A stretch of 64,000 bases of DNA from Methylomonas paludis (GTDB lineage Bacteria > Pseudomonadota > Gammaproteobacteria > Methylococcales > Methylomonadaceae), in contig NZ_CP073754.1 of the NCBI RefSeq assembly GCF_018734325.1, forward strand, positions 2,728,001-2,792,000. Reading direction: 5' to 3'. The notes beneath the pieces were generated by a model. That model was not told the DNA's origin and made no database searches. It saw only the letters and a program-made list of their open reading frames with translations. A program made the position numbers and the translations under genes. Positions 19,834 through 28,839 of the stretch are shown here, one piece after another; the first letter of the stretch is position 1; each line of letters begins with the position of its first letter.

Positions 19834-20686
19834 AATAGCCAGCGCCCAATATGACATCAGTTTTCTGGAAACCTGGGGCAATTTTGAAGCCAAAGTTCGG
19901 CGTTGGGTAGACGAAGCCGTAACCAACCAGGCTGATATTCTGCTATTTCCGGAATATGCCTGCATGGAGCTGGCCTCATTGTTTGCCAAAGAAGTTTATT
20001 CATCACTGTCCGGGCAGTTGGACGCCTTGCAGACTTTGCTGCCGGATTATCTGGCGCTGTTTAAAAGCCTGGCAGTCAATCACGGTGTCTATATTCAGGC
20101 AGGCACGTTTCCAGTGAAACATTCCAACGGTGAGTTTCGTAATCACGCCTATTTTTTTACCCCGCAAGGTGAGGTGGATTTTCAGGAAAAACTGACTATG
20201 ACCCGTTTTGAAAACGAGCAATGGCATATTTCCCGTGGCCTGGAAATCAAAACCTTTGATACCGTGTTTGGCAAAGTAGCGATTAACATCTGCTATGACA
20301 GCGAGTTTCCGCATTACGCCCGGCTACAGGTGGAACGCGGTGTGGCTTTAATTCTGGTGCCTAGTTGTACGGATACTCAGGCCGGTTATTACCGGGTGCG
20401 GATCGGCTGTCAGGCCCGTGCCCTGGAAAACCAGTGTTATGTGGTGCAGGCCTCGCTGGTCGGCAACGCCCCTTGGTCGGAAGCAGTGGATTTGAACTGC
20501 GGTGCAGCGGCTATTTATACACCGGTGGACAGAGGCTTTCCAGATAACGGTATCCTGGCCATCGGCAAGTATAACGTCCCGCAATGGGTGTATGCCGAGC
20601 TGGATTTAGCCGATGTTACCCGAGTACGACTGGCAGGACAAGTGTTTAATTATCAGGATTGGCCTAAGCAGTTTGATTGTGAGTAG
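19826..20686 (+). CDS. Carbon-nitrogen hydrolase (nitrilase superfamily)
   Basis: Amidase/nitrilase-fold enzyme of 286 residues. The Glu-Lys-Cys triad is visible: Glu in LLFPEYACMELA, Lys in DFQEKLTMTRFE, and Cys in AINICYDSEFP. The family hydrolyses amide C-N bonds; the substrate is not predictable here. The start codon lies within the end of the GNAT gene, so the pair is translationally coupled. This is consistent with a split form of known GNAT-nitrilase fusion proteins. No further genes of the unit follow; the next 560 bases are degenerate. Confidence 0.86.
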   Translation: MPKIASAQYDISFLETWGNFEAKVRRWVDEAVTNQADILLFPEYACMELASLFAKEVYSSLSGQLDALQTLLPDYLALFKSLAVNHGVYIQAGTFPVKHSNGEFRNHAYFFTPQGEVDFQEKLTMTRFENEQWHISRGLEIKTFDTVFGKVAINICYDSEFPHYARLQVERGVALILVPSCTDTQAGYYRVRIGCQARALENQCYVVQASLVGNAPWSEAVDLNCGAAAIYTPVDRGFPDNGILAIGKYNVPQWVYAELDLADVTRVRLAGQVFNYQDWPKQFDCE

Positions 20687-20743
20687 ATGCCAACCTCTTC
20701 ACGAGAATACCGTTGGGCTGTACTGTTTGATCAAAATAATGAC

Positions 20744-20775
20744 AGATTCTGCCGACTAACGAGCAGGCAGAATCT
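20744..20775. repeat. Inverted repeat 60 bases after the nitrilase gene
   Basis: AGATTCTGCC (20744-20753) and GGCAGAATCT (20766-20775) are perfect 10-base arms around a 12-base loop. There is no clear T run after it, so it may be a weak terminator of the GNAT/nitrilase unit or a relic of mobile DNA. Confidence 0.5.
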
Positions 20776-21077
20776 TGGCGTTTGGTCAAATATAATGCCG
20801 GACGGTTTTCGCAATCTGCTCAAGGTAGTATTTCCGATTGGCTGGGGAGTGGCTCTTCTAAATTAGCCATAGATCAGGCCATACGTAGGCTTGCTGACGA
20901 CTCGATCGTTTAAACGGAAGCAGAGCTCAAGAAAAGTTGGTACAAAAACGTAGGGGTTCACATTATCATCAGCCTACGAAAGTTCTTAAACGAGATTCCT
21001 TATGCCTGAGTCTGGACTCTGGCCATACAGATTACCGAAACTAGGACAGACCATGTGTGGGATTCGGCAGTTTTCGG

Positions 21078-21182
21078 GCCTATGCCGGCAGTGCATATGG
21101 TTTAAAGGACATTGGCTATCATTTTGGTTTACACTATTCCCATATTTTTCGAATGGTAAATGCACAACAAAGAGTGCAGTGA
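21078..21182 (+). pseudogene. C-terminal remnant of a Y1/REP-associated transposase
   Basis: The frame ending at TGA 21180-21182 encodes AYAGSAYGLKDIGYHFGLHY followed by SHIFRMV. This closely resembles the C-terminal helix-turn-helix of REP-associated tyrosine (Y1, HUH) transposases, whose members commonly read close to Y-x-L-K-E-I-G-x-x-F-G-x-H-Y-S. The upstream frame gives no catalytic HUH domain, so only the last 34 or so residues survive. It abuts the secreted metalloprotease-like gene and marks past transposition here. Confidence 0.6.
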
Positions 21183-21246
21183 TCCGATAAAAGTCAAGCC
21201 CCACTGCTACGCTGCATTATTTTCAGCAAAATTACAATGGATTTTT

Positions 21247-22593
21247 ATGTTTAAATTCACTTACAGAACGACGCATAATCACAGGCATTTTTCCTTCGTT
21301 ACCAATTTTTTCACTCATTTTTTACCCCTCATTTCCCTTTGTGGATTTTGTTTTGTCTTTATCTTAAGCAGTTCAACTAACGCAAATGCAGCTCCCCCAC
21401 AAATCGTGTTTAATGCATTGCTCATTATCAAAGTGAACACGGCGATTCCAAAGCAAGGCAGTTTTCCCGGGGCAAACGCAACTATGACTCAGAATCAAAT
21501 TAATGGAATTACTCGCTCCTTCTCCATTGATTTTCCATACTGGATCCAGACTATTACTAACAATCGGGTCGCTATCGCACCCAAGGTTATTGTTTCTTCA
21601 ACGCCTCTCAAAACTTTGGAATACCCCGACTGGGTCGGAATTGGCCCTAATGACGTACAAACTGAACTCAAGGCAAATCTGGGTACCAACGGTGGTGGGT
21701 GGGACGCTGTTTTTGTCTATACGAACATTGAAAATAAAGGCCAACTACTTAGCCATTATGGCGGCTTAACAGAAGGCGCCATTCCAGGTTTAAGCCGTTG
21801 GGTTGGATTTACATCATTGTACACAACCTATGCAGATAATTTTAATGTCAACGGATTATATGGGACTGAAGGATTTATCCACGAGTGGATGCATCAACTT
21901 GAGGCCTACTATGGTTCGACTCTAGGCGTTCCGATGCCTTATTGCCCGCCACCGGGATCAAGCGTTTCTGACTTTCCGGCACACTGTGGTGGAATCCTCC
22001 CTCAATACGGGAATGGGGTTGCCGATAAACTACTCGGCTGGAAGAAATACTATAAAGACTTCTTAAATGGCAAAGTCAAGGATGCAAACCAAAACATCCG
22101 AGGACTTGGTGAAACCGCCTGGGTGAAAGGAACACCGGCAGGGTCGTTCAACACATCCCCACCTAGAGCAATTCCAATAGTAACTGATGCCGTACCAGCT
22201 ACATTTTGGCGGCAAACTATTGAGGCTGAAAGTACCAGTAACTCTATGTCCAGCGGGGCCATCGTGTATCCTTGTTCATTCTGCTCAAAGGGTGCAGCAG
22301 TAGAAATGCTGGGTAATAACCGGGGCGCGTTGAACGTAAACAACTTCAGCGCACATCATGGCGGAAATTATCAGCTCAACATCAGTTATATCAATGGCGA
22401 TAGTACGCCTCGGAGTGGCTGGCTTTTTCTGGACGGTGTCTACCTTGAAACGGTTAATTATCCCTCCAGCAAAAACTGGTCAACGGTAGCCACCGTATCG
22501 GTTGATTTGCAAGTGACTATGGGCAGTCATTGGCTCCAGTTCTGGGGGCCGAAAATGCTGCCCAATATCGACAAAGTTGACTTTATTGAGTAA
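21247..22593 (+). CDS. Secreted HEXXH protein with C-terminal CBM6/35-like domain
   Basis: Predicted exported protein of 448 residues. The first 45 or so residues form a long signal peptide with a hydrophobic core (LISLCGFCFVFILSSS) ending ANA. The middle contains HEWMHQLE, an HEXXH zinc-peptidase motif, within a domain I do not recognise. The C-terminal 125 residues (from about EAESTSNSM) have the CBM6/35 pattern: GNNRGALNV, NYQLNISYINGDS, a Trp-rich SKNWSTVATV strand and a closing IDKVDFIE. I chose ATG 21247 because it begins the signal peptide. An upstream ATG at 21160 overlaps the transposase remnant. Neighbours are unrelated, and the context suggests horizontal acquisition. The activity (peptidase or glycan-targeted) is unproven. 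Confidence 0.65.
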   Translation: MFKFTYRTTHNHRHFSFVTNFFTHFLPLISLCGFCFVFILSSSTNANAAPPQIVFNALLIIKVNTAIPKQGSFPGANATMTQNQINGITRSFSIDFPYWIQTITNNRVAIAPKVIVSSTPLKTLEYPDWVGIGPNDVQTELKANLGTNGGGWDAVFVYTNIENKGQLLSHYGGLTEGAIPGLSRWVGFTSLYTTYADNFNVNGLYGTEGFIHEWMHQLEAYYGSTLGVPMPYCPPPGSSVSDFPAHCGGILPQYGNGVADKLLGWKKYYKDFLNGKVKDANQNIRGLGETAWVKGTPAGSFNTSPPRAIPIVTDAVPATFWRQTIEAESTSNSMSSGAIVYPCSFCSKGAAVEMLGNNRGALNVNNFSAHHGGNYQLNISYINGDSTPRSGWLFLDGVYLETVNYPSSKNWSTVATVSVDLQVTMGSHWLQFWGPKMLPNIDKVDFIE

Positions 22594-22695
22594 TTAAAGT
22601 TTAAGCACTGATTGGCCGCACTTTTTAGCAGAAGAATAAAGCTACGGAGCAGGAAAAAGCTGAATGATTACACAATGCAATTTTTCAACTCAACT

Positions 22696-23415
22696 TTAAC
22701 GGATAACGTAATTCACGACTATGATGACCGAATCAGGCTTATTGGTCGGGGTAAACCGCCATTGTCTGAGGGTTTTGCTGGCCGCTTCGTCAAGAATCTT
22801 GTGGCCACTGCTGCGTAACAGCTCGGTACCCGTGCTGGCACCTTTGGCGGAAATATTGATTCGGACGATAGCCGCGCCCTGATAGCCCAAAAAAATCGCC
22901 ATATCTGGATATTCCGGACTGGGGTTGTGCTCATCGCTTTCCGGGAAGTTATCTATCGCATGTGAGTTTTTTGGGGGGCTGTGGATCATGGTAGACGACA
23001 CGGTTTGCACAGAACGGGAACCCGGTTGGGTTTTAACTGCCATGGCTACTTGCTGGCGCGGCTGAGTTTTTATGACTTGTTCCAGCGCAGCAAAATCCTC
23101 TGACTTGTTTGGTTCGGGCGGTTTTTTTTCCGGGGCTTTTTTCGGTGCGGTCTTGGTTTGCGGAGCGGCCGACTGGGTAGCCGCTGGTGGACTGGGTGTG
23201 CTTGCCGGGCTGGAAATCATGCTGACTTCCAGTTTAAAGGGTTTGGCTGCAGAGGCCTGCGCCGGCTGCGGCTGCTCGGAGCGCTGATACAAGCGGTAAA
23301 CTAACAAATGCAGGACCAGCACGATCAAAGCCAGAAAAAACAATACCCTGCCGGAAACTTCCGGCTCGTTTACAGGTAATGGCAAGCTGTTCGTCGTGGT
23401 ATTTATAAGCTTCAT
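22696..23415 (-). CDS. tonB: TonB family energy transducer
   Basis: Single-pass periplasmic protein of 239 residues. One transmembrane helix lies at about residues 24-41 (VLFFLALIVLVLHLLVY), followed by a Pro/Lys/Ala-rich spanning region and a C-terminal TonB domain (YPDMAIFLGYQGAAIVRI, then ASKTLRQWRFTPTNK). It would couple the proton motive force, through ExbB/ExbD, to outer-membrane transporters. ExbBD and TonB-dependent receptors are not next to it, so the partner is unknown. It is an orphan gene read toward the secreted HEXXH gene. Confidence 0.85.
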   Translation of the reverse strand: MKLINTTTNSLPLPVNEPEVSGRVLFFLALIVLVLHLLVYRLYQRSEQPQPAQASAAKPFKLEVSMISSPASTPSPPAATQSAAPQTKTAPKKAPEKKPPEPNKSEDFAALEQVIKTQPRQQVAMAVKTQPGSRSVQTVSSTMIHSPPKNSHAIDNFPESDEHNPSPEYPDMAIFLGYQGAAIVRINISAKGASTGTELLRSSGHKILDEAASKTLRQWRFTPTNKPDSVIIVVNYVIR

Positions 23416-23441
23416 AGACTGAAATCGGGATTTGATCCTGG

Positions 23442-23447
23442 ATTATA
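23442..23447 (-). promoter_or_regulatory. -10-like element upstream of tonB
   Basis: On the minus strand this reads TATAAT, a perfect sigma-70 -10 hexamer, 26 bases before the tonB ATG. No good -35 is found 17 bases upstream, so it is only a candidate. Confidence 0.35.
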
Positions 23448-23593
23448 CAGACCCAGACTAGTCTTGGCTGCCAGCAACTTGAATTTTTCACTGGCTAACG
23501 CATACTACAAAATATTCATGGTTTTTTCGCTCTTCGCCTTAGGCTAGAATAACCAGCGTTTCATCAACCATGCGCCTAAACGAGGAGTTAACA

Positions 23594-23767
23594 ATGGCAG
23601 AATATAGAAAATATAAATGCAAAACCTGTGGTCACATTTACGATGAAGAGAAAGGCGATCCTAGACAAGGCATTGCCCCTGGTACCCGCTGGGAAGATGT
23701 GCCGGATGACTGGGGCTGCCCAAAATGTGGCGCTCTGAAAGTAATGTTTACCTTAGTGCGTTCCTGA
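23594..23767 (+). CDS. Rubredoxin
   Basis: Small iron protein of 57 residues carrying one Fe(Cys)4 centre for electron transfer. The two metal-binding pairs are CKTCG (about residues 9-13) and CPKCG (about 42-46), with the conserved [20 protein letters not shown] between them. I chose ATG 23594 because GAGGAG precedes it. An in-frame ATG at 23570 would add eight residues and lacks such a site. Partners such as alkane hydroxylase or rubredoxin reductase are not adjacent. A strong terminator follows. Confidence 0.95.
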   Translation: MAEYRKYKCKTCGHIYDEEKGDPRQGIAPGTRWEDVPDDWGCPKCGALKVMFTLVRS

Positions 23768-23786
23768 AGTTAAGTTAACAGGCTTT

Positions 23787-23813
23787 AAAAGGGCACTTTA
23801 CGTGCCCTTTTTT
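23787..23813 (+). terminator. Intrinsic terminator of the rubredoxin gene
   Basis: AAAAGGGCAC pairs with GTGCCCTTTT across a TTTAC loop and continues into a T run. It lies between the rubredoxin stop and the convergent proS, and because the arms end in A and T runs it can serve both strands. Confidence 0.9.
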
Positions 23814-23835
23814 GTGCGGTGCCCAGCCGGTAAAC

Positions 23836-25542
23836 TTAAGCCAGTTTGGCTTTAATAAAACTGACAATATCGGCAAATGCCACTTCCTGGCTTTCTTTAT
23901 CCAGACGCCCCTGATATTCGACTGTGCCGCTATCCAGACCACGATCACCAATGACGATGCGGTGCGGAATGCCGATCAGCTCCATATCTGAGAACATGAA
24001 ACCGGCTCTAACTTTGCGATCATCCAATAATACTTCAATGCCGGCGTCCTGCAATTCCTGATAAACTTTTTCCACGGTTTCCAGCAAACGGTCGGATTTG
24101 TGCATATTCATCGGGCAGATTGCCACCTGGAATGGGGCCAGTTCATTGGGCCAAATGATCCCGCGTTCATCGTGGCTTTGTTCGATAGCAGCGGCTACTA
24201 TCCTGGAAATACCGATACCATAACAGCCCATAATCATGATCTGGTTTTTTCCGGCTTCGTTGATGACGGCAGCCTGCATAGCTTCGCTATATTTAACACC
24301 CAACTGGAAAATATGCCCTACTTCGATACCCCGGGCAATGGTAATTTCGCCTTGACCGTCTGGACTAGGGTCGCCAGCGCAGATCATGCGGATATCTGCG
24401 ATTTCCGGCAAGGCCAGATCACGTTCCCAGTTGACCCCGCTGTAATGCTTGCCATCCTGGTTTGCACCGCAGATAAAGTCGGCAAGGTTACTGACGCTAC
24501 GATCTGCAACCACTTTGATGTTCAAACCGATAGGGCCAAGGGAGCCAGGTTTGCAGTTGCAGGCAGCCAGAATTTCGGCATCACCGGCAAATTGCAGCGG
24601 CGATAGTACGCCGTCCAGCTTTTCGGCTTTAATCGGATTCAGTTCGTGATCACCCCGCAGCAGCAAAGCCACCAGGATATTGTCCTCGCCTCTGACGATC
24701 AGGGTTTTCAGGCATTGCTCAGGTGCCACTCCAAAAAAGGCACTAACTTCGGCGATGCTGTGTTGATTTGGGGTATCGACCAGTTGCAGTGTGGCAGTTG
24801 CCGCTGGCCGGGCGCTGGTTGGGGCCAGGGCTTCGGCTTTTTCGACGTTGGCCGCGTAATTGCTGAGCGTTGAAAAGGCGATAGCATCTTCACCGGAATC
24901 AGCCAGCACATGAAATTCATGGGAAACCGCGCCGCCGATGGATCCGGAATCGGCGATCACCGCACGAAACTTAAGTCCAAAACGATTGAAGATGTTGGTA
25001 TAAGTCTGGTACATCACTTCGTAGGTTTCGTTCAGCGATTCCTGGCTTAAATGAAAGGAATAGGCATCTTTCATTAAAAATTCGCGGGAACGCATAATGC
25101 CGAAGCGCGGCCTGATTTCGTCGCGAAATTTGGTCTGGATTTGATAATATGTAATCGGCAGCTGTTTATAGCTTTTCAGTTCGTTGCGGGCCAGATCGGT
25201 GATAATTTCTTCATGGGTGGGGCCCAAACAAAAATCGCGGTCATGGCGATCTTTCAAACGCGCCAGTTCCGGGCCGTATTTTTCCCAGCGGCCGGTTTCC
25301 TGCCACAGCTCCGCGGGCTGCAGGGCCGGCATCATCACTTCCAGCGCCCCGGCTTTGTTCATTTCGGAACGGGTAATCTGTTCCACTTTGCGCAGCACTC
25401 GCAAACCCAACGGCAACCAAGTGTAAACGCCGGCGGCCAGTTTGCGAATTAGGCCGGCGCGGATCATCAGTTTGTGACTGGCGATTTCTGCATCGGCAGG
25501 AATTTCTTTGACGGTATTAAGCGGAAATTGAGAAGTGCGCAT
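23836..25542 (-). CDS. proS: Prolyl-tRNA synthetase
   Basis: Class IIa aminoacyl-tRNA synthetase (568 residues, close to E. coli ProS). Motif 2 is [17 protein letters not shown], and motif 3 is [15 protein letters not shown] long insertion between them (about residues 225-400) is the bacterial editing domain that clears mischarged Ala-tRNA(Pro). The C-terminal anticodon-binding domain starts around [10 protein letters not shown]. It converges on the rubredoxin gene and is divergent from comEC. Confidence 0.97.
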   Translation of the reverse strand: MRTSQFPLNTVKEIPADAEIASHKLMIRAGLIRKLAAGVYTWLPLGLRVLRKVEQITRSEMNKAGALEVMMPALQPAELWQETGRWEKYGPELARLKDRHDRDFCLGPTHEEIITDLARNELKSYKQLPITYYQIQTKFRDEIRPRFGIMRSREFLMKDAYSFHLSQESLNETYEVMYQTYTNIFNRFGLKFRAVIADSGSIGGAVSHEFHVLADSGEDAIAFSTLSNYAANVEKAEALAPTSARPAATATLQLVDTPNQHSIAEVSAFFGVAPEQCLKTLIVRGEDNILVALLLRGDHELNPIKAEKLDGVLSPLQFAGDAEILAACNCKPGSLGPIGLNIKVVADRSVSNLADFICGANQDGKHYSGVNWERDLALPEIADIRMICAGDPSPDGQGEITIARGIEVGHIFQLGVKYSEAMQAAVINEAGKNQIMIMGCYGIGISRIVAAAIEQSHDERGIIWPNELAPFQVAICPMNMHKSDRLLETVEKVYQELQDAGIEVLLDDRKVRAGFMFSDMELIGIPHRIVIGDRGLDSGTVEYQGRLDKESQEVAFADIVSFIKAKLA

Positions 25543-25691
25543 GACTAACCTGGTAACGGAATCAAACCGGATATTTTACCGGTTTAATAAGGATCAATAC
25601 ATAGCTGTTTTGGGCTGTATTGAGGAAATGTCGGGAAATTGCTTGAAAATAGGGGTATAGACGTGGCAATCTTTAACAATCAGGATGATTA

Positions 25692-28001
25692 ATGACGCTT
25701 TCCAGTCTGGCTTTTTTACTGGGTATTACAGCGGTGCAGCAACTACGAGTGTTGCCGGGTGGCGGGGCTTTGCTATTAGTAGCGATATTACTGGCTTCGG
25801 CTGTTTGGAAACGCTATTGGCCATTGGCTGCTTTGTTGGGGGGTATACTCTGGACTTGTGGTTTGGGGGCCTGGTACTTGCAGGATAGCTTAGGCACTGA
25901 TTATCAACAGCGCTCTATGTTGATCAAGGGTTACATCAGCAGTCTGCCGCAACGCCGTGGTGATAAACTGGACTTTGAGTTTAAGGTGCTGGAGCCACCT
26001 CCCAGCTGCCCAGGCAAACTGCATTTGAGTTGGTTTTCACCTAAATTCGACCTCAAGGCCGGACAAATCTGGCAGCTTAATGTCAAGCTTAAAGCCCCTT
26101 ATGACCGGCTGAATCCAGGTAGTTTTAATCATGAAACCTGGCTGTTTGCCAATCACATCGGTGCAACTGGCCGGGTTAACCCGCAACCTGCGCCAGTTTT
26201 GCTGGGAGAAAAGCCGGGACTGGCTGCCTTGTTTGCCAACTTGCGGCAGACTATCGCGACCCGGCTGGAACAGGCTTTGCCAGAGCATGAGCAATTGGGT
26301 TTGCTCAAGGCTTTGAGTATCGGCAGTCAGGACGGCATTAGTCAAAACCAATGGCAGGTATTCCGCCGCACCGGCACCACTCATCTGGTCGTGATTTCCG
26401 GCTCGCATATCAGTTTGGTGGCAGGACTGGTGTTTTTAGCCGTGCGACGAGCTTGGGCTCGCTGGGGCACATTGCAAATTGCGCCACAGCGAGCCGCTGC
26501 CGCTTGTGCCTGGTTAAGCGCCCTGGTTTATGCCGGTTTGGCCGGCTTTTCCATCCCCACCTCACGGGCAGTGATTATGCTCAGCGTGGCCTTGGCTGCA
26601 CTGGCTGGGCAACGTCATGTTTCAGCATGGCGGATTTTGTTACTGGCTTTGTTGACCGTACTGGTGTTTGAACCGCTGGCGGTATTGGCGGCTGGTTTTT
26701 GGCTGTCATTTGTCGCCGTTGCCTTGTTAATTTATATTTCCGCCGGTCGACTGGGTCGGGCCGGGTTCTGGCACGAGGCCAGTATGCCGCAACTGGCGGC
26801 GGCACTTGGGCTGGCTCCATTTCTGATTGTATTTTTCCAGCAGGTTTCACTGATCGCTCCACTGGCCAACTGGCTGGCAGTACCGGTAATCGGCTTGCTG
26901 GTGGTACCCTTGGCTTTGCTGGCGGTCATTATGCTGTTTATATTACCGGCTGCAGCCGCTTGGCTATTGCAGTGCCTGGCGTTGTTGCTGGACTGGCTAT
27001 GGCACATTCTAGAAAAACTGGCTGAACTACCCTGGGCCACTTTATATTGCCCGACCCCATCCTGGTATGCCTTACCATTCGCAGGCTTGGGTATTTTGTT
27101 ATTGCTGGCACCGCGCGGGGTGCCGGGCCGCTATCTAGGCGGGGCTTTACTGCTGCCGCTGTTCTGGGTAAAACTGGATAAACCGGAGCCGAACCAGGCC
27201 TGGCTGACTTTGCTGGATGTGGGCCAGGGTTTGGCAGTGGTGGTGGAAACCCGGCAACACGCCTTGGTGTTTGATACAGGCAGCCGCTTTAGCCCGGAAT
27301 TTGATATGGGCACCGCGGTGCTGGTGCCGTTTTTACACAACCGAGCCATCACGACACTGGATAGCCTGATTATCAGCCATGATGATCTGGATCACAGCGG
27401 CGGTGCAGCGGCACTACTGGCAGAAATACCGGCTGCGGAGGTACTGAGTAGCGCTCGGCGCTGGGCTGAACGCAGCAACAGCAATTATTGCTGGGCCGGT
27501 CAGGTTTGGAGCTGGGATGGTGTACAGTTTCAGATGCTGGGGCCGCCGCAACCCGGCTTTACTAAGGAAAACAATAATTCCTGCGTGTTAAGAATCAGCA
27601 CTGCCAGCCAAAGTTTTTTACTGACCGGCGATATTGAAAAACCGGCGGAAAGCTGGTTGGTCAGCCAATATGGGCCGGAATTGCATAGTTCGATATTGAT
27701 TGCCCCACACCACGGCAGCAACAGTTCTTCCAGTTATGATTTTCTGCAACAGGTCGCGCCGCAGTTGGTACTGATACCGGCTGGTTATTTAAACCGATTT
27801 GGTTTTCCGCATCAGCAAGTACTGAACACTTATCGTTTATTGAATTTGCCCTGGCTGAATACGGCTCTGGTTGGAGCGATTTCGGTACATACCGGTAATG
27901 AGGATTTGCAAATCAGCAGCGCCTGGCAGGAACACCAGCGCTATTGGCTGTCAGGCCGGCTTGATTGGAATGGAGAAACTGCTGGGGATAGCGCAGATTA
28001 A
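25692..28001 (+). CDS. comEC: ComEC/Rec2 family DNA-uptake channel
   Basis: Large inner-membrane protein (769 residues) that in competent bacteria passes single-stranded DNA into the cytoplasm. The order is as expected: N-terminal membrane/OB-like region, the Competence membrane domain containing GTTHLVVISGSHISLVAG (about residues 230-247), and a C-terminal metallo-beta-lactamase-like domain (from about residue 510) with SHDDLDHSGG and APHHGSNSSS. Metal-binding His/Asp residues of that domain are present, which suggests it is active. It is monocistronic between proS (divergent) and an intergenic repeat. Other competence genes are outside the window. Confidence 0.92.
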   Translation: MTLSSLAFLLGITAVQQLRVLPGGGALLLVAILLASAVWKRYWPLAALLGGILWTCGLGAWYLQDSLGTDYQQRSMLIKGYISSLPQRRGDKLDFEFKVLEPPPSCPGKLHLSWFSPKFDLKAGQIWQLNVKLKAPYDRLNPGSFNHETWLFANHIGATGRVNPQPAPVLLGEKPGLAALFANLRQTIATRLEQALPEHEQLGLLKALSIGSQDGISQNQWQVFRRTGTTHLVVISGSHISLVAGLVFLAVRRAWARWGTLQIAPQRAAAACAWLSALVYAGLAGFSIPTSRAVIMLSVALAALAGQRHVSAWRILLLALLTVLVFEPLAVLAAGFWLSFVAVALLIYISAGRLGRAGFWHEASMPQLAAALGLAPFLIVFFQQVSLIAPLANWLAVPVIGLLVVPLALLAVIMLFILPAAAAWLLQCLALLLDWLWHILEKLAELPWATLYCPTPSWYALPFAGLGILLLLAPRGVPGRYLGGALLLPLFWVKLDKPEPNQAWLTLLDVGQGLAVVVETRQHALVFDTGSRFSPEFDMGTAVLVPFLHNRAITTLDSLIISHDDLDHSGGAAALLAEIPAAEVLSSARRWAERSNSNYCWAGQVWSWDGVQFQMLGPPQPGFTKENNNSCVLRISTASQSFLLTGDIEKPAESWLVSQYGPELHSSILIAPHHGSNSSSSYDFLQQVAPQLVLIPAGYLNRFGFPHQQVLNTYRLLNLPWLNTALVGAISVHTGNEDLQISSAWQEHQRYWLSGRLDWNGETAGDSAD

Positions 28002-28013
28002 GGGGTAATAATG

Positions 28014-28096
28014 ATTCAGCGTAAGCTTATATGACCTTCATACACAAGTACTTGGCTTGGAATGATGCGTTGCACTGCATTTAGTACACCCTGCAA
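28014..28096. repeat. Dispersed intergenic repeat, copy 1
   Basis: This stretch downstream of comEC shares ATTCAGCGTAA, ACAAGTA, GAATGATGCG, TGCACTGC, TTTAG and CCT-CAAC blocks, in the same order and spacing (two-base difference), with 38165-38250. It lies in non-coding DNA. Its right end lacks the inverted terminus seen in the other copy. Confidence 0.7.
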
Positions 28097-28130
28097 CCCA
28101 AAATATTGATGCCGAATTTTGCAACGGGCA

Positions 28131-28167
28131 TTACTAAAACGCCAAACCCGCTGACAACGGGTTTGGC
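28131..28167 (-). terminator. Intrinsic terminator of the truncated haemoglobin gene
   Basis: GCCAAACCCG (28141-28150) and CGGGTTTGGC (28158-28167) form a perfect 10-base stem with a 7-base loop. On the minus strand the stem is followed by GTTTTAG. It lies just after the haemoglobin stop codon. Confidence 0.75.
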
Positions 28168-28183
28168 TGATGTCCACCGGGAA

Positions 28184-28573
28184 TTAACGACCCAGTACGT
28201 CGCCTCTGACGCTTTCCACCAGAGCAACCACTTCGCTGACCAGTTCTGCCGGTACTTCCAGTTCTTGCAGGGTGGCTGTCAAATGTCCCACCACAATGTC
28301 ATAATGAAAATCGCCCAAACCCAATTTCACCAAGCGGGCGTGACTATCACGCAAAGAGCGGCCGGTATAATTATTGGGGCCACCAAACGCCAGCCCCATA
28401 AAAGCTTTTAAATGCGCGGCCTGGGCAGCCATATCGGTTCTTTCGAAAAACCGGTTGATGCGATAATCGCTTAAAATTTTGTCATAAAACAAATCCACCG
28501 CTGCATTAACTGCGGCTTCTCCGCCTATCCTTTCGTATAAAGATGCTTCCTGAATTTCGTCTGTCTCACTCAT
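28184..28573 (-). CDS. Group 1 truncated haemoglobin
   Basis: Cytoplasmic 2-on-2 globin of 129 residues. Typical features are YERIGGEAAVNAAVDLFYDKI at the start, FFERTDMAAQAAHLKAFM in the B-E region, and the proximal histidine in LRDSHARLVKLGLG. Group 1 members bind O2 and NO and are often linked to NO detoxification. That role is inferred, and a cytochrome P460 gene lies 7 kb away. The gene is divergent from a cytochrome b561 gene across 266 bases and ends at a clear terminator. Confidence 0.9.
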   Translation of the reverse strand: MSETDEIQEASLYERIGGEAAVNAAVDLFYDKILSDYRINRFFERTDMAAQAAHLKAFMGLAFGGPNNYTGRSLRDSHARLVKLGLGDFHYDIVVGHLTATLQELEVPAELVSEVVALVESVRGDVLGR

Positions 28574-28839
28574 ATTTCCCCCAACTCGTTTAAGTATCTA
28601 TTATTGTTATATAAAACTCGGCAGCAGCTCTGCGGTTATCCGAATTGAGTCTACTGCGGCGGGGCTGATAATACCCCATGATTGTTTTGAGGCAAAACTA
28701 TTTCCGTTATGGTGGATGGTTTTTAGGGAAAAGGGTCAATTTTATAAAAAAAACGGCAGAAAGTGATCTAGGCGAACCAGCGTGGAACATTTAATGATGA
28801 CAACAGTCTTAAACGCTTTGGATTTTTTGAGTCAATAAC

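Larger units (their letters stand above)
20687..21246. other. 560-base gene-poor stretch with decayed mobile DNA
   Basis: No intact gene is seen. The stretch holds an inverted repeat at 20744-20775, two near-identical short segments starting GTTTG at 20725 and 20781 (each continuing to a TAATG), an unassigned short open run ending near 20912, and the C-terminal remnant of a transposase at 21078-21182. Together with the unusual gene downstream this looks like a former insertion site. Confidence 0.55.

Noticed and set aside
20810..20912. Short open run encoding about 30 residues before TAA
   Set aside because: It has no start with a ribosome site and no recognisable similarity; it may be mobile-element debris but cannot be supported.
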